A DNA stretch of 64,000 nucleotides from JAKFDI01 sp044508835 (lineage in GTDB: Bacteria > Pseudomonadota > Gammaproteobacteria > Burkholderiales > Burkholderiaceae_C): the NCBI GenBank assembly GCA_044508835.1, contig JBIQHD010000003.1:62001-126000 (forward strand). Direction: 5' to 3'. This document shows positions 8,409 to 18,816 of the stretch, piece by piece (the stretch's first letter is position 1; each line of letters opens with the position of its first letter). The position numbers were made by a program, and so were the translations under genes. The notes beneath the pieces are model-generated. The model did not search any database. It saw only the letters and a list, made by a program, of their open reading frames with translations, and was not told the DNA's origin.

Positions 8409-9178
8409 GCGGCACGCTGTACCTGGTGCCCAACACGCTCGACTTCGGCATCGAAGGCGAGCAGGCGGACCTGCAGGAGGCGCTGCCGCTCGGCGCGATC
8501 CGCGTCGCCGCACGGCTCACGCACTGGGTGGCGGAGAACGCGAAGACCACGCGCGCCTTTCTGAAGCGGGTGGACGTGGTGGTGCCGCTGGCCGTGCCGC
8601 TGCAGCAGGTCGCGATCGACGAGCTGCCGCGCCCGGCCAAGGGCAGCACGAAGGCGCCGGATCCGGCGGCCGGACGGGCCGCCTTCGAGCGCCTGCTGGC
8701 GCCGGCGCAGGCGGGCCACGACCTCGGCCTGATCTCCGAGGCCGGCCTGCCCGCCGTGGCGGACCCGGGCGCGGCGCTGGTGCAGGTCGCGCATGCGGCC
8801 GGTGTCCGTGTCGTTGCGCTGGCCGGGCCGAGTTCGCTGCTGCTCGCGCTGGCGGCCAGCGGCCTGAACGGCCAGAGCTTCGCCTTCGTCGGCTACCTGC
8901 CGGTGGATGCGGCGCCGCGCACCGCCCGCATCCGCGAGCTCGAAGCGCTGTCGCGCCGGCTGGGGCAGACGCAGCTGATGATCGAGACGCCCTACCGCAA
9001 CGAGGCGCTGCTGCATGCGCTGGTGGCGCAGTTGAACCCGGCGACCGAACTGTCGGTGAGCTGCGGCCTCACGCTCGCGTCGGGCTGGACGCGCACGGCG
9101 CGCGTGGCCGACTGGCGCGCCGAGCCGCGCGGCGTGCCGAAGGACGTTCCGGCGGTGTTCGGGCTGCTCGCCCGGTAG
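8405..9178 (+). CDS. SAM-dependent methyltransferase, tetrapyrrole-methylase fold (RsmI paralogue)
   Basis: 257 aa. The fold is that of RsmI (16S rRNA 2'-O-methyltransferase): LYLVPNTL at the start replaces the LYVVATPIGN of true RsmI, and LISEAGLPAVADPG, LAGPSSLLLALAASG and ETPYRNEALLHAL follow. The changed first motif and the PVALP-type N-terminus suggest a paralogue, often annotated only as SAM-dependent methyltransferase. It overlaps maf/yceF by four bases and is probably translated with it. Substrate unknown; an rRNA or tRNA target is a guess from the fold. Confidence 0.8.
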   Translation: MSGTLYLVPNTLDFGIEGEQADLQEALPLGAIRVAARLTHWVAENAKTTRAFLKRVDVVVPLAVPLQQVAIDELPRPAKGSTKAPDPAAGRAAFERLLAPAQAGHDLGLISEAGLPAVADPGAALVQVAHAAGVRVVALAGPSSLLLALAASGLNGQSFAFVGYLPVDAAPRTARIRELEALSRRLGQTQLMIETPYRNEALLHALVAQLNPATELSVSCGLTLASGWTRTARVADWRAEPRGVPKDVPAVFGLLAR

Positions 9179-9200
9179 CCGGGCGCGTCGACCCGCCGCG

Positions 9201-10682
<1,482 letters not shown>

Positions 10683-10719
10683 CCGCCGATTATCGCCCCT
10701 GCCCCTTTTCTGCACCGGT

Positions 10720-11817
10720 TCAGCGGCGGATGATCATCCAGCCGGGCGTGCGGAAACGGACGATCCGCCAGTACAGCAGCACGTAGGCCGCCGCGAACAG
10801 CAGCAGCGAGGTGCCGAGGATGGGGGTGCTGTCCCACCACAGCATGGCCGGCACCACCGACAGCGAGCACAGCACCCACAGGTAGGGCGCCGTCATCGAG
10901 TTGCGCCGGGTCAGCACCGCCGCGTCCTTGCTGCCCACGGCCCAGCGCATCAGGCGCCGGTAGATCAGGCTGTGCAGGTGGATGCCGTCGGGCATGCCCA
11001 TCGGCCGCCCGCGCACCACCTTGCGCCGGTACATCGAGAACACCGTCTCGAACACCGGGTAGGCGCACAGCAGCAAGGGGCACAGCGGCGACACCGACGG
11101 GTTGCGGTGCAGCAGCAGGATGGCGATCTCGGCCAGCAGGAAGCCGAGGAAATAGGCGCCGCCGTCGCCGAGGAAGATCAGGCCGTTCGGGTAGTTCCAG
11201 AGGAAGAAGCCGAGCACCGCCCCGATGGCGGCGAGCGACAGGCCGAGGATCAGCGAATCGCCCACCTGGTAGGCGATGTAGGCGAGTCCCGTGAGCATCA
11301 GCATCACGCACATCGAGGCCAGCCCGTTCATGCCGTCGATGATGTTGACCGAGTTGGCGACCCCGGCCACCGCGAAGACGGCCAGCAGCGCCGCGCCGGC
11401 CGGCCGCGCGGCCACCCAGTCGAGGCCGGGGATGTCGGTGCGCGAGATGACGGCGTTCAGCAGCCAGGCGGCGAGCACCGCCGACAGGGCCGTCGCGAAC
11501 AGCCGGCGCCGCGGCGACACGCGCTTGGTCAGGTCTTCCTGCAGGCCGGCCGCGAAGGCCGGCAACGCGCAGGCCAGCAGGCCGAAGATGACGAGCCATT
11601 CGCCGTCCGGCCGCTCGAACGCCAGCATCGCCAGCGACGCGGCGAAGCCGAAGAAGATGCCGACGCCGCCGATGCGGGGAACCGCGCGGGCATGGAACTT
11701 CTGCGGCCCACGGAAATCGTGGTCGCCGGACGCATGGCCATGCAGGCGCATGGAACGGACCACGTACAAGGTGGCCACGGCGGCCACCACAAAACCCGCG
11801 ACGATCACGAGAAGCAT
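10720..11817 (-). CDS. Undecaprenyl-phosphate sugar-1-phosphate transferase, WecA/MraY superfamily
   Basis: 365 aa polytopic membrane protein with about ten helices. Family motifs are PRIGGVGIFFGF (about 47), NIIDGMNGLA (about 158), FLGDGGAYFLGF (about 208) and the C-terminal HLHSLIYRRLMR, equivalent to the HIHH loop. It would start lipid-linked glycan assembly by placing a HexNAc-1-phosphate on undecaprenyl phosphate. It is divergent from rfbB, so it is the likely initiating enzyme for the Wzx/Wzy locus to its right. The start is uncertain: ATG at 11817, or GTG at 11838 (MRTYTSRMLL). Confidence 0.88.
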   Translation of the reverse strand: MLLVIVAGFVVAAVATLYVVRSMRLHGHASGDHDFRGPQKFHARAVPRIGGVGIFFGFAASLAMLAFERPDGEWLVIFGLLACALPAFAAGLQEDLTKRVSPRRRLFATALSAVLAAWLLNAVISRTDIPGLDWVAARPAGAALLAVFAVAGVANSVNIIDGMNGLASMCVMLMLTGLAYIAYQVGDSLILGLSLAAIGAVLGFFLWNYPNGLIFLGDGGAYFLGFLLAEIAILLLHRNPSVSPLCPLLLCAYPVFETVFSMYRRKVVRGRPMGMPDGIHLHSLIYRRLMRWAVGSKDAAVLTRRNSMTAPYLWVLCSLSVVPAMLWWDSTPILGTSLLLFAAAYVLLYWRIVRFRTPGWMIIRR

Positions 11818-11967
11818 GCGCGAAGTGTACGTTCGCACCGGATCGTGAAATGCCCCGCAGGCACGCGCGTTGCACCGAATCCACGGGGTGGCGCTGCCTA
11901 CAATCCGCGCTTCGCTCGCCGCAGGTTCCCCCATGGCGAAGCGCCCCAAGACTTTCCACCGCATTCC

Positions 11968-13035
11968 ATGATCCTGGTCACTGGCGGCGCCGGCTTCATC
12001 GGCGCGAACTTCGTGCTCGACTGGCTGGCCACGAACGACGAGCCGGTGCTCAACCTCGACGCGCTCACCTACGCCGGCAACCGGGAGAGCCTCGCGTCGC
12101 TCGACGGCGATGCGCGGCACGTGTTCGTGCACGGCGACATCACCGACCGCGCGCTCGTCGACTCGCTGCTCGCCACGCACCGGCCGCGGGCCGTGGTCCA
12201 CTTCGCCGCCGAGAGCCACGTCGACCGCAGCATCCACGGCCCCGCGGCCTTCGTGCGCACCAACGTCGAAGGCACGTTCACGCTGCTCGAAGCCGTGCGC
12301 GCCCACTGGAGCGGGCTCGGCGCCGACGACAAGCGCGCGTTCCGCTTCCACCACGTGAGCACCGACGAGGTGTACGGTTCGCTGGGCCCGCACGAGCCGG
12401 CGTTCACCGAGCGGCACGCCTACGAACCCAACAGCCCCTACTCGGCGAGCAAGGCCGCCAGCGACCACATGGTGCGGGCCTGGCACCACACCTACGGGCT
12501 GCCGGTCGTCACCACCAACTGCAGCAACAACTACGGGCCCTACCACTTCCCCGAGAAGCTGATCCCGCTGATGATCGTCAATGCCCTGGCCGGCAAGCCG
12601 CTGCCGGTGTATGGCGACGGCATGCAGGTGCGCGACTGGCTCTACGTGAAGGACCACTGCGCGGCCATCCGCGAAGTGCTGGCGCGCGGCCGCGTGGGCG
12701 AGACCTACAACGTGGGCGGCTGGAACGAGAAGCCCAACATCGAGATCGTGCAGACGGTCTGCGCGCTGCTCGACGAGATGCGCCCGGATCCCGCCGGCAG
12801 CCATGCGCGGCTCGTCACCTACGTCACCGACCGCCCCGGCCACGACCGGCGCTACGCCATCGACGCCCGCAAGCTCGAACGCGAGCTCGGCTGGAAGCCG
12901 GCCGAGACCTTCGAGACCGGCATCCGCAAGACCGTGCGCTGGTACCTCGACAACGCCGAGTGGGTGGCGCGCGTGCAAAGCGGCGCCTACCGCGACTGGG
13001 TGGCGAAGAACTACGACGAGCGGGTGAGCGCGTGA
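11968..13035 (+). CDS. rfbB: dTDP-glucose 4,6-dehydratase
   Basis: 355 aa extended SDR. NAD binding through GGAGFIG at 6-12. STDEVYGS supplies the active-site Thr-Asp-Glu and YSASK the catalytic Tyr-Lys. Converts dTDP-glucose to the 4-keto-6-deoxy sugar, the second step to dTDP-L-rhamnose. First of four tightly linked rhamnose genes. A TACAAT box at 11899-11904 may be its -10, but no good -35 sits at normal spacing. The start is the ATG at 11968 (MILVTGGAGF), not the longer frame that begins upstream. Confidence 0.97.
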   Translation: MILVTGGAGFIGANFVLDWLATNDEPVLNLDALTYAGNRESLASLDGDARHVFVHGDITDRALVDSLLATHRPRAVVHFAAESHVDRSIHGPAAFVRTNVEGTFTLLEAVRAHWSGLGADDKRAFRFHHVSTDEVYGSLGPHEPAFTERHAYEPNSPYSASKAASDHMVRAWHHTYGLPVVTTNCSNNYGPYHFPEKLIPLMIVNALAGKPLPVYGDGMQVRDWLYVKDHCAAIREVLARGRVGETYNVGGWNEKPNIEIVQTVCALLDEMRPDPAGSHARLVTYVTDRPGHDRRYAIDARKLERELGWKPAETFETGIRKTVRWYLDNAEWVARVQSGAYRDWVAKNYDERVSA

Positions 13036-13928
13036 AGATCCTGCTGCTGGGCAAGAACGGCCAAGTCGGCTGGGAACTGCAGCGCTCGCTGGCGCCGCTG
13101 GGCGAACTGGTGGCGCTCGACTTCGACAGCCCCGGACCCCTGACGGCCGATTTCGCGAATCCCGAGTCGCTGGCCGCGACGGTGCGCGCCGTGGCGCCGC
13201 AGGTCATCGTCAATGCCGCGGCGCACACGGCGGTCGACAAGGCCGAGAGCGAGCCCGGGTTCGCTCGCACCCTGAACGCCACCGCGCCCGGCGTGCTGGC
13301 GCGCGAAGCCCGCGCCCTCGGCGCCTGGCTGATGCACTACAGCACCGACTACGTCTTCGACGGCAGCGGCAGCACGCCCTGGACCGAGGACTCGCCCACC
13401 GGCCCGCTGAGCGTGTACGGCGCGACCAAGCTGGAAGGCGAAGCGCTCATCCGCGCCAGCGGCTGCCGGCACCTGATCTTCCGTACAAGCTGGGTCTACG
13501 CCGCACGCGGGGGCAACTTCGCCAAGACCATGCTGCGGCTGGCCAAGGAGCGCGAGCGCCTCACCGTCATCGACGACCAGGTCGGCGCGCCCACCGGCGC
13601 CGAGCTGCTGGCCGACCTGACGGCGCACGCACTGCGTCACGCGCGAAGCCGCCCCGAGGTGGCGGGCACCTACCACGCCGTCGCCGCCGGCGAAACGAGC
13701 TGGCACGGCTACGCGCGGCACGTGATCGAATTCGCCCGCCGGCGCGGCGAAGCGATCAAGGTGGCCGCCGACGCCATCGACGCCGTGCCGACGAGCGCCT
13801 TTCCCACGCCGGCCAGACGCCCGGGCAATTCGCGCATGAACACGGCCAGGCTGCGCGAGACCTTCGGCTTCACGCTGCCCGACTGGCACACCGGCGTGGA
13901 GCGCATGCTGACCGAGACCCTCGGCTGA
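13032..13928 (+). CDS. rfbD: dTDP-4-dehydrorhamnose reductase
   Basis: 298 aa SDR, last step to dTDP-L-rhamnose, using NAD(P)H. GKNGQVGWEL is the nucleotide-binding turn, STDYVFDG and YGATKLEGE hold the catalytic residues, and FRTSWVYA is typical. It starts with GTG at 13032, overlapping the rfbB stop as GTGA, which implies coupled translation. Confidence 0.96.
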   Translation: MKILLLGKNGQVGWELQRSLAPLGELVALDFDSPGPLTADFANPESLAATVRAVAPQVIVNAAAHTAVDKAESEPGFARTLNATAPGVLAREARALGAWLMHYSTDYVFDGSGSTPWTEDSPTGPLSVYGATKLEGEALIRASGCRHLIFRTSWVYAARGGNFAKTMLRLAKERERLTVIDDQVGAPTGAELLADLTAHALRHARSRPEVAGTYHAVAAGETSWHGYARHVIEFARRRGEAIKVAADAIDAVPTSAFPTPARRPGNSRMNTARLRETFGFTLPDWHTGVERMLTETLG

Positions 13929-13943
13929 CCCACTGATCACCGA

Positions 13944-14834
13944 ATGAGCACTCGACAACGCAAGGGCATCATCCTGGCCGGCGGCTCCGGCACTCGCCTG
14001 CATCCGGCCACGCTCGCCATCAGCAAGCAGCTGCTGCCGGTGTACGACAAGCCGATGGTGTACTACCCGCTCAGCACGCTGATGCTCGCCGGCATCCGGG
14101 ACATCCTGCTCATCAGCACGCCGCAGGACACGCCGCGGTTCGAAGCGCTGCTGGGCGATGGGTCGCAGTGGGGGGTGAACATCAGCTACTGCGTGCAGCC
14201 GAGTCCGGATGGGCTGGCGCAGGCATTCATTCTTGGCCGAAAGTTCGTCGATGAACAACCGAGTGCACTGGTGCTCGGCGACAACATCTTCTACGGCCAC
14301 GATCTGCAAGGGCTGCTGCAGTCCGCCGCCCACCGCACGAGCGGCGCTTCCGTCTTTGCCTACCACGTGCACGACCCCGAGCGCTACGGCGTGGTTGCGT
14401 TCGACGACCAGAAACGCGCGCTGAGCATCGAGGAAAAGCCCAAGATTCCGAAGAGCAACTACGCCGTCACCGGCCTGTACTTCTACGACGAACAGGTCTG
14501 CGACATCGCTGCCAGCATCAAGCCCTCGGCCCGTGGCGAACTCGAGATCACCGACATCAACGCGCGCTACCTCGAACAGCAACAACTCAACGTCGAGATC
14601 ATGGGCCGCGGCTATGCGTGGCTGGACACAGGGACGCACGACAGCCTGCTTGAGGCGGGACAGTTCATCTCGGTGCTGGAAAAACGCCAGGGCCTCAAAG
14701 TCGCCTGCCCCGAGGAAATCGCCTTCCGCGCGGGCTGGATCTCCACCGAGCAGGTGGCGGCAATGGCGCAGCCAATGCTGAAGAACGGGTATGGGCAGTA
14801 CCTGATGCAGATCGTGAAGACACGGGTGTTCTGA
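13944..14834 (+). CDS. rfbA: Glucose-1-phosphate thymidylyltransferase
   Basis: 296 aa. Makes dTDP-glucose from glucose-1-phosphate and dTTP. The nucleotidyltransferase signature is GGSGTRLHPATLAISKQLLP, then VYDKPMVYYPLSTLMLAG; the metal site lies in LGDNIFYG, and the sugar-binding IEEKP follows. Product feeds RfbB. 15 bases after rfbD. Confidence 0.97.
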   Translation: MSTRQRKGIILAGGSGTRLHPATLAISKQLLPVYDKPMVYYPLSTLMLAGIRDILLISTPQDTPRFEALLGDGSQWGVNISYCVQPSPDGLAQAFILGRKFVDEQPSALVLGDNIFYGHDLQGLLQSAAHRTSGASVFAYHVHDPERYGVVAFDDQKRALSIEEKPKIPKSNYAVTGLYFYDEQVCDIAASIKPSARGELEITDINARYLEQQQLNVEIMGRGYAWLDTGTHDSLLEAGQFISVLEKRQGLKVACPEEIAFRAGWISTEQVAAMAQPMLKNGYGQYLMQIVKTRVF

Positions 14835-15385
14835 TGAGGGTAACGAAGACTGCCATTGAGGGCGTACTCATCCTCGAACCGAAAGTTTTTGGCGACGCGC
14901 GCGGGTTCTTCATGGAGAGCTTCAGACAGAAGGTGTTCGACGAGGCAGTCGGTCGCCATGTCGAGTTCGTGCAGGACAATCATTCGCGCTCGGCCAAGGG
15001 CGTGCTGCGCGGCCTGCACTACCAGTTGCCCCCGCATGCGCAGGGCAAGCTGGTGCGGGTGACGCGGGGTAGCGTGTTCGACGTCGCCGTCGACATGCGC
15101 CGCTCCAGTCCCACCTTTGGGCAATGGGTCGGCGTCGAGCTCGACGACAAGAGCCATCGCCAGCTCTGGCTGCCGCCTGGCATGGCACACGGTTTCGTCG
15201 TGCTGAGCGACAGTGCCGACGTGCTCTACAAGGCGACCAACTACTACGCTCCGCACGCCGAAGGAAGCGTGCGTTGGGACGACCCGCAGCTCGGCATCGC
15301 GTGGCCGGAATTCGGGGCCGCGCCCAGCCTGTCGGCAAAGGACGCAGGCGCGCCTGCGTTCGGCAGCGCTGCGACCTTCGACTGA
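14834..15385 (+). CDS. rfbC: dTDP-4-dehydrorhamnose 3,5-epimerase
   Basis: 183 aa cupin. The catalytic His62 is in RGLHYQLPPHAQGKLVRV, the Asp in VDMRRSSPTFG, and YKATNYYAPHAEG gives the second active-site Tyr. The stop of rfbA and the ATG share one base (TGATG). The start reads MRVTKTAIEGVLILEPKVFGD. Completes a full dTDP-L-rhamnose set in the order B-D-A-C. Confidence 0.97.
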   Translation: MRVTKTAIEGVLILEPKVFGDARGFFMESFRQKVFDEAVGRHVEFVQDNHSRSAKGVLRGLHYQLPPHAQGKLVRVTRGSVFDVAVDMRRSSPTFGQWVGVELDDKSHRQLWLPPGMAHGFVVLSDSADVLYKATNYYAPHAEGSVRWDDPQLGIAWPEFGAAPSLSAKDAGAPAFGSAATFD

Positions 15386-15502
15386 CAGGCGACGAGCGAG
15401 GAGCGAGGAGCGGCTCCACAGGTGCGCTCGCATCCGAAGCGTCCCGGCTGACGGACAGCCGAAATGGCGCAGATGCAGCGCATAGCTGCGGTACACTCCT
15501 CC

Positions 15503-15517
15503 GTTCACGCCGTGAAC
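15503..15517. promoter_or_regulatory. Perfect 7+1+7 palindrome, candidate MarR-type operator
   Basis: GTTCACG C CGTGAAC is an exact inverted repeat ending 11 bases before the regulator ATG at 15529. Just upstream is TACACT at 15492-15497, a possible -10, so a bound dimer would overlap the transcription start. MarR proteins commonly bind 15-20 bp palindromes in their own promoters. The operator role is inferred. Confidence 0.5.
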
Positions 15518-15528
15518 ACACTTCTTTC

Positions 15529-15924
15529 ATGCTCGACAAGGACTCCCTTGCCGCTCAGGATCTGGACGCCGCAGCGGTTCTCGAGACACTGCGGTTGCTC
15601 TCCAACCAGCCGCAGCTGTCGCAACGCCAACTCTCGCGCGAACTCGGCCTGAGCCTCGGCAAGACGCATTACGTGCTGCATGCGCTGCTGGACCGCGGCT
15701 TCGTGAAGATCAAGAACTTCCGGCGCAGCGACAACAAGCGTGCCTATGCGTACTACCTCACGCCCAAGGGCATGAGCGAAAAGCTTCAGCTCACGCGCAG
15801 TTTCCTCGCCCGCAAGGAGGCGGAGTTCGAAGTGATCAAGGCCGCCATTGCGAATCTCAAGCAGGAAGCGCAGACGCTCGAGCAAGAGCAATCGCGCAAG
15901 GCGGCTGCCGTCGTCAAGCCCTGA
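15529..15924 (+). CDS. MarR family EPS-associated transcriptional regulator
   Basis: 131 aa. A winged helix runs from about 17 to 85: LRLLSNQPQLSQRQLSREL, then GKTHYVLHALLDRGFVKIKNF. It ends in a Gln/Glu-rich coiled coil (about 95-125). This is the short MarR form often found in exopolysaccharide gene clusters. It separates the dTDP-rhamnose block from the CDP-sugar block, and a perfect palindrome lies in its own upstream region. It could regulate itself and the genes after it. The signal it senses is unknown. Confidence 0.85.
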   Translation: MLDKDSLAAQDLDAAAVLETLRLLSNQPQLSQRQLSRELGLSLGKTHYVLHALLDRGFVKIKNFRRSDNKRAYAYYLTPKGMSEKLQLTRSFLARKEAEFEVIKAAIANLKQEAQTLEQEQSRKAAAVVKP

Positions 15925-15948
15925 ACGCCAAGTTCACCAACTCGCCGC

Positions 15949-16965
15949 ATGGCTCAAGTCACGACCCTGAGAGGGAAAAGTTTTACGGCCCTCGCCGGAG
16001 AGACGGTGCTCGACGCCGCCTTGCGTTGCGGCGTGGGCCTCGCCTACAGCTGCCGCACCGGTCGCTGCAGCACATGCAAGGGGCGAATCGTTGATGGCAG
16101 TTCCAAGGCGCTGCACGACGAGACGGGCCTGACCGCCGGAGAGCGCGAGGCGGGCTGGGTGCTGACCTGCGTGCGCGAAGCCGTGTCGGACATCACGCTT
16201 GACATCGAGGAACTCGACAGCTCGATGCTGCCTGTGCCGCGCACCCTGCCGTGCAGGGTTCATACCATCGAGCGTCTTGCGCCTGATGTGATGCGCGTGC
16301 TGCTGCGGTTTCCGCCGGCGTCGCCGCTGTCATTCGTGGCGGGGCAGTACGTGGACGTCATCGGCAGCGGCGGCATCCGGCGCAGCTACTCGATTGCCAA
16401 CGCTGAGCGCCCCGACAAGTTGGTGGAACTCCACATCCGGCAGGTGCCCGACGGCGCGATGAGCTGCTATTGGTTCGAGGCCGCCAAGCCAAACGATTTG
16501 CTGCGCGTACACGGCCCGCTGGGCACCTTCTTCCTGCGCGAGCTCGACGGTCGCGATCTCGTGTTCCTGGCGACGGGTACCGGCATCGCTCCTGTCAAGG
16601 CCATGCTCGAATCGATGAGCACCGACCCTCGCGCCGGCACGCCACGCAGCATCAGCGTCTACTGGGGCGGAAGGGCGCCGCAAGACATGTACTGGCGGCC
16701 CACAGACTCGATCGTGGCGCACCGCTTCATGCCAGTATTGTCGCGAGCACCTGCCGACTGGGACGGCATGCGAGGCCATGTGCAGCAGGCGCTGCTCGCC
16801 GACGCGCCCGAACTCTCTCGCACGATGGTGTATGCCTGCGGATCCGACGCCATGATCCGCAGCGCCAAGAAAGCGTTGGTCGCCGCCGGACTCGACCCTC
16901 ATCGGTACCACTCCGATGCATTCGTCAGTTCTTCTGAAGTCAACGAGGGAGCAACCTCCACATGA
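15949..16965 (+). CDS. ddhD: CDP-6-deoxy-delta-3,4-glucoseen reductase (ferredoxin-type, E3)
   Basis: 338 aa three-domain electron carrier. The N-terminal plant-type [2Fe-2S] domain has ligands Cys35, Cys40, Cys43 and Cys74. An FAD-binding barrel follows with RRSYSIAN, then an NAD(P)H domain with GTGIAPVKAM and YACGSDAMI. It passes electrons to RfbH to complete C-3 deoxygenation of CDP-4-keto-6-deoxyglucose. The four genes from here on overlap or nearly touch. A general phenol-hydroxylase-like reductase would look similar, but the neighbours decide the role. Confidence 0.92.
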   Translation: MAQVTTLRGKSFTALAGETVLDAALRCGVGLAYSCRTGRCSTCKGRIVDGSSKALHDETGLTAGEREAGWVLTCVREAVSDITLDIEELDSSMLPVPRTLPCRVHTIERLAPDVMRVLLRFPPASPLSFVAGQYVDVIGSGGIRRSYSIANAERPDKLVELHIRQVPDGAMSCYWFEAAKPNDLLRVHGPLGTFFLRELDGRDLVFLATGTGIAPVKAMLESMSTDPRAGTPRSISVYWGGRAPQDMYWRPTDSIVAHRFMPVLSRAPADWDGMRGHVQQALLADAPELSRTMVYACGSDAMIRSAKKALVAAGLDPHRYHSDAFVSSSEVNEGATST

Positions 16966-17735
16966 AAGCCGTCATCCTGGCCGGAGGCCTGGGTACCCGT
17001 CTGAGCGAAGAGACCAGCGTCCGCCCCAAGCCCATGGTCGAAATCGGTGGCAAGCCGATCCTGTGGCACATCATGAAGATGTACTCGTCGCATGGAGTCA
17101 ACGACTTCATCATCTGCTGCGGCTACAAGGGCTACGTCATCAAGGAGTACTTCGCCAACTACTTCCTGCACATGTCCGACGTGACCTTCGACATGCGCGA
17201 AAACAGGATGCACGTGCACGAGCGCCGCGCCGAGCCGTGGCAGGTCACTCTCGTCGACACGGGCGATCACTCGATGACCGGCGGACGCCTCAGGCGCGTA
17301 GCTCCGTACATCGAAAACGAAGAAGCGTTCTGCTTCACCTACGGTGACGGCGTGAGCGATGTAGACATCACCGCCACCATCGACTTCCATCGCCGACACG
17401 GCAAGGCCGCCACGCTGACTGCCACGCTGCCGCCGGGCCGCTTCGGCGCGCTCGACATCCGCGAACAGTGCGTGTACAGCTTCACGGAGAAACCCAAGGG
17501 CGACGGCGCGATGATCAACGGCGGCTTCTTCGTCCTCAGCCCGAAAGTGCTGTCGCACCTGAAGGACGACAGCACCGTGTGGGAACAGGAACCCCTGAAG
17601 CAGCTCGCCGCCGAAGGCGAACTCATGGCTTATCAGCACGAAGGCTTCTGGCAGCCGATGGACACGCTGCGCGACAAGCACCTGTTGGAAGAGCTGTGGT
17701 CCGACGGTCACGCTCCTTGGAAGCACTGGGACTGA
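16962..17735 (+). CDS. rfbF: Glucose-1-phosphate cytidylyltransferase
   Basis: 257 aa (also called DdhA). Makes CDP-glucose from CTP and glucose-1-phosphate. Signature MKAVILAGGLGTRLSEET followed by RPKPMVEIGGKPILWHIM; FTYGDGVSDVD is the metal-binding segment. The start overlaps ddhD as ATGA. First enzyme of the CDP-3,6-dideoxyhexose route. Confidence 0.97.
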   Translation: MKAVILAGGLGTRLSEETSVRPKPMVEIGGKPILWHIMKMYSSHGVNDFIICCGYKGYVIKEYFANYFLHMSDVTFDMRENRMHVHERRAEPWQVTLVDTGDHSMTGGRLRRVAPYIENEEAFCFTYGDGVSDVDITATIDFHRRHGKAATLTATLPPGRFGALDIREQCVYSFTEKPKGDGAMINGGFFVLSPKVLSHLKDDSTVWEQEPLKQLAAEGELMAYQHEGFWQPMDTLRDKHLLEELWSDGHAPWKHWD

Positions 17736-17739
17736 CGCC

Positions 17740-18816
17740 ATGACCATCGACGCTGCATTCTGGAAGGGCAAGCGCGTCCTGTTGACCGGCCACACAGGCT
17801 TCAAGGGCAGCTGGCTCTCGCTGTGGCTGCAGTCGATCGGCGCGCAGGTGCACGGCTACGCATTGAAAGCTCCCACGCAACCATCGCTCTTCGAGGAAGC
17901 ACAGGTATGCGAGGGCATGACCAGCACCATTGCCGACGTGCGCGACCGTGACGCTGTGCTCGTCGCCATGCGGTCGTTCCGGCCCGAGGTCGTGATTCAC
18001 ATGGCCGCACAGCCGCTGGTTCGCCTGTCGTACCAGCGGCCGGTGGAAACGTACGCCATCAACGTCATGGGCACCGTGCACGTGCTCGACGCCGCGCGTC
18101 AGACCGGCAGCGTGCGCGCGATCGTCAATGTGACTACCGACAAGTGCTACGAGAACAAGGAATGGGTCTGGGGCTACCGTGAAGACGAGCCCATGGGCGG
18201 ACACGATCCCTACAGCAACAGCAAGGGCTGCTCCGAGCTGGTGACGAGCGCGTACCGCAAGTCGTACTTCAATGCCGCCGGCGTGGCACTCGCCTCTGCA
18301 CGCGCCGGCAACGTCATCGGCGGCGGTGACTGGGCGACGGACCGCCTGGTGCCCGACGTGCTGCGTGCGTTCGAGCGCAAGGCGCCAGTGCTGATCCGCA
18401 ACCCCCATGCCATCCGCCCCTGGCAGCATGTGCTCGAACCGCTGTGCGGCTACCTGACGCTCGCGCAAGCACTGTACGAGCAGGGCCAAGCCGTGGCCGA
18501 AGCATGGAACTTCGGCCCGCGCGAGGAAGACGCCCGCACGGTGCAGTGGATCGTCGAAAATCTCGCGCGCCACTGGGATCAGGGTGCGAACTGGGTCGTC
18601 GACGATGCGCACAACCCTCACGAGGCGCACCACCTGAAGCTTGACATCGCCAAGGCAGGCAGTCGCCTCGGCTGGCAGCCCCAGTGGTCGCTCGGCACCT
18701 CGCTCGAGAAGATCACCGAGTGGCACCGCGCCTGGCTCGACGAGGCCGACATCCGCCAGCACACCGTCGCGCAGATCGCGCAGTACATGAACACGCTCAA
18801 CAAGGAATCTGCATGA
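17740..18816 (+). CDS. rfbG: CDP-glucose 4,6-dehydratase
   Basis: 358 aa extended SDR (DdhB). NAD binding via LLTGHTGFKGSWLSLWL, catalytic VTTDKCYEN and DPYSNSKGCSE, and a C-terminal CDP-sugar part with NFGPREEDARTV. Forms CDP-4-keto-6-deoxy-D-glucose, the substrate of RfbH. Only four bases separate it from rfbF, and it overlaps rfbH by ATGA. Confidence 0.97.
   Translation: MTIDAAFWKGKRVLLTGHTGFKGSWLSLWLQSIGAQVHGYALKAPTQPSLFEEAQVCEGMTSTIADVRDRDAVLVAMRSFRPEVVIHMAAQPLVRLSYQRPVETYAINVMGTVHVLDAARQTGSVRAIVNVTTDKCYENKEWVWGYREDEPMGGHDPYSNSKGCSELVTSAYRKSYFNAAGVALASARAGNVIGGGDWATDRLVPDVLRAFERKAPVLIRNPHAIRPWQHVLEPLCGYLTLAQALYEQGQAVAEAWNFGPREEDARTVQWIVENLARHWDQGANWVVDDAHNPHEAHHLKLDIAKAGSRLGWQPQWSLGTSLEKITEWHRAWLDEADIRQHTVAQIAQYMNTLNKESA

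Noticed and set aside
11870..11904. TTGCAC and TACAAT as a full promoter for rfbB
   Set aside because: The spacer is 23 bases, too long for a sigma-70 promoter. TACAAT alone may still be the -10.
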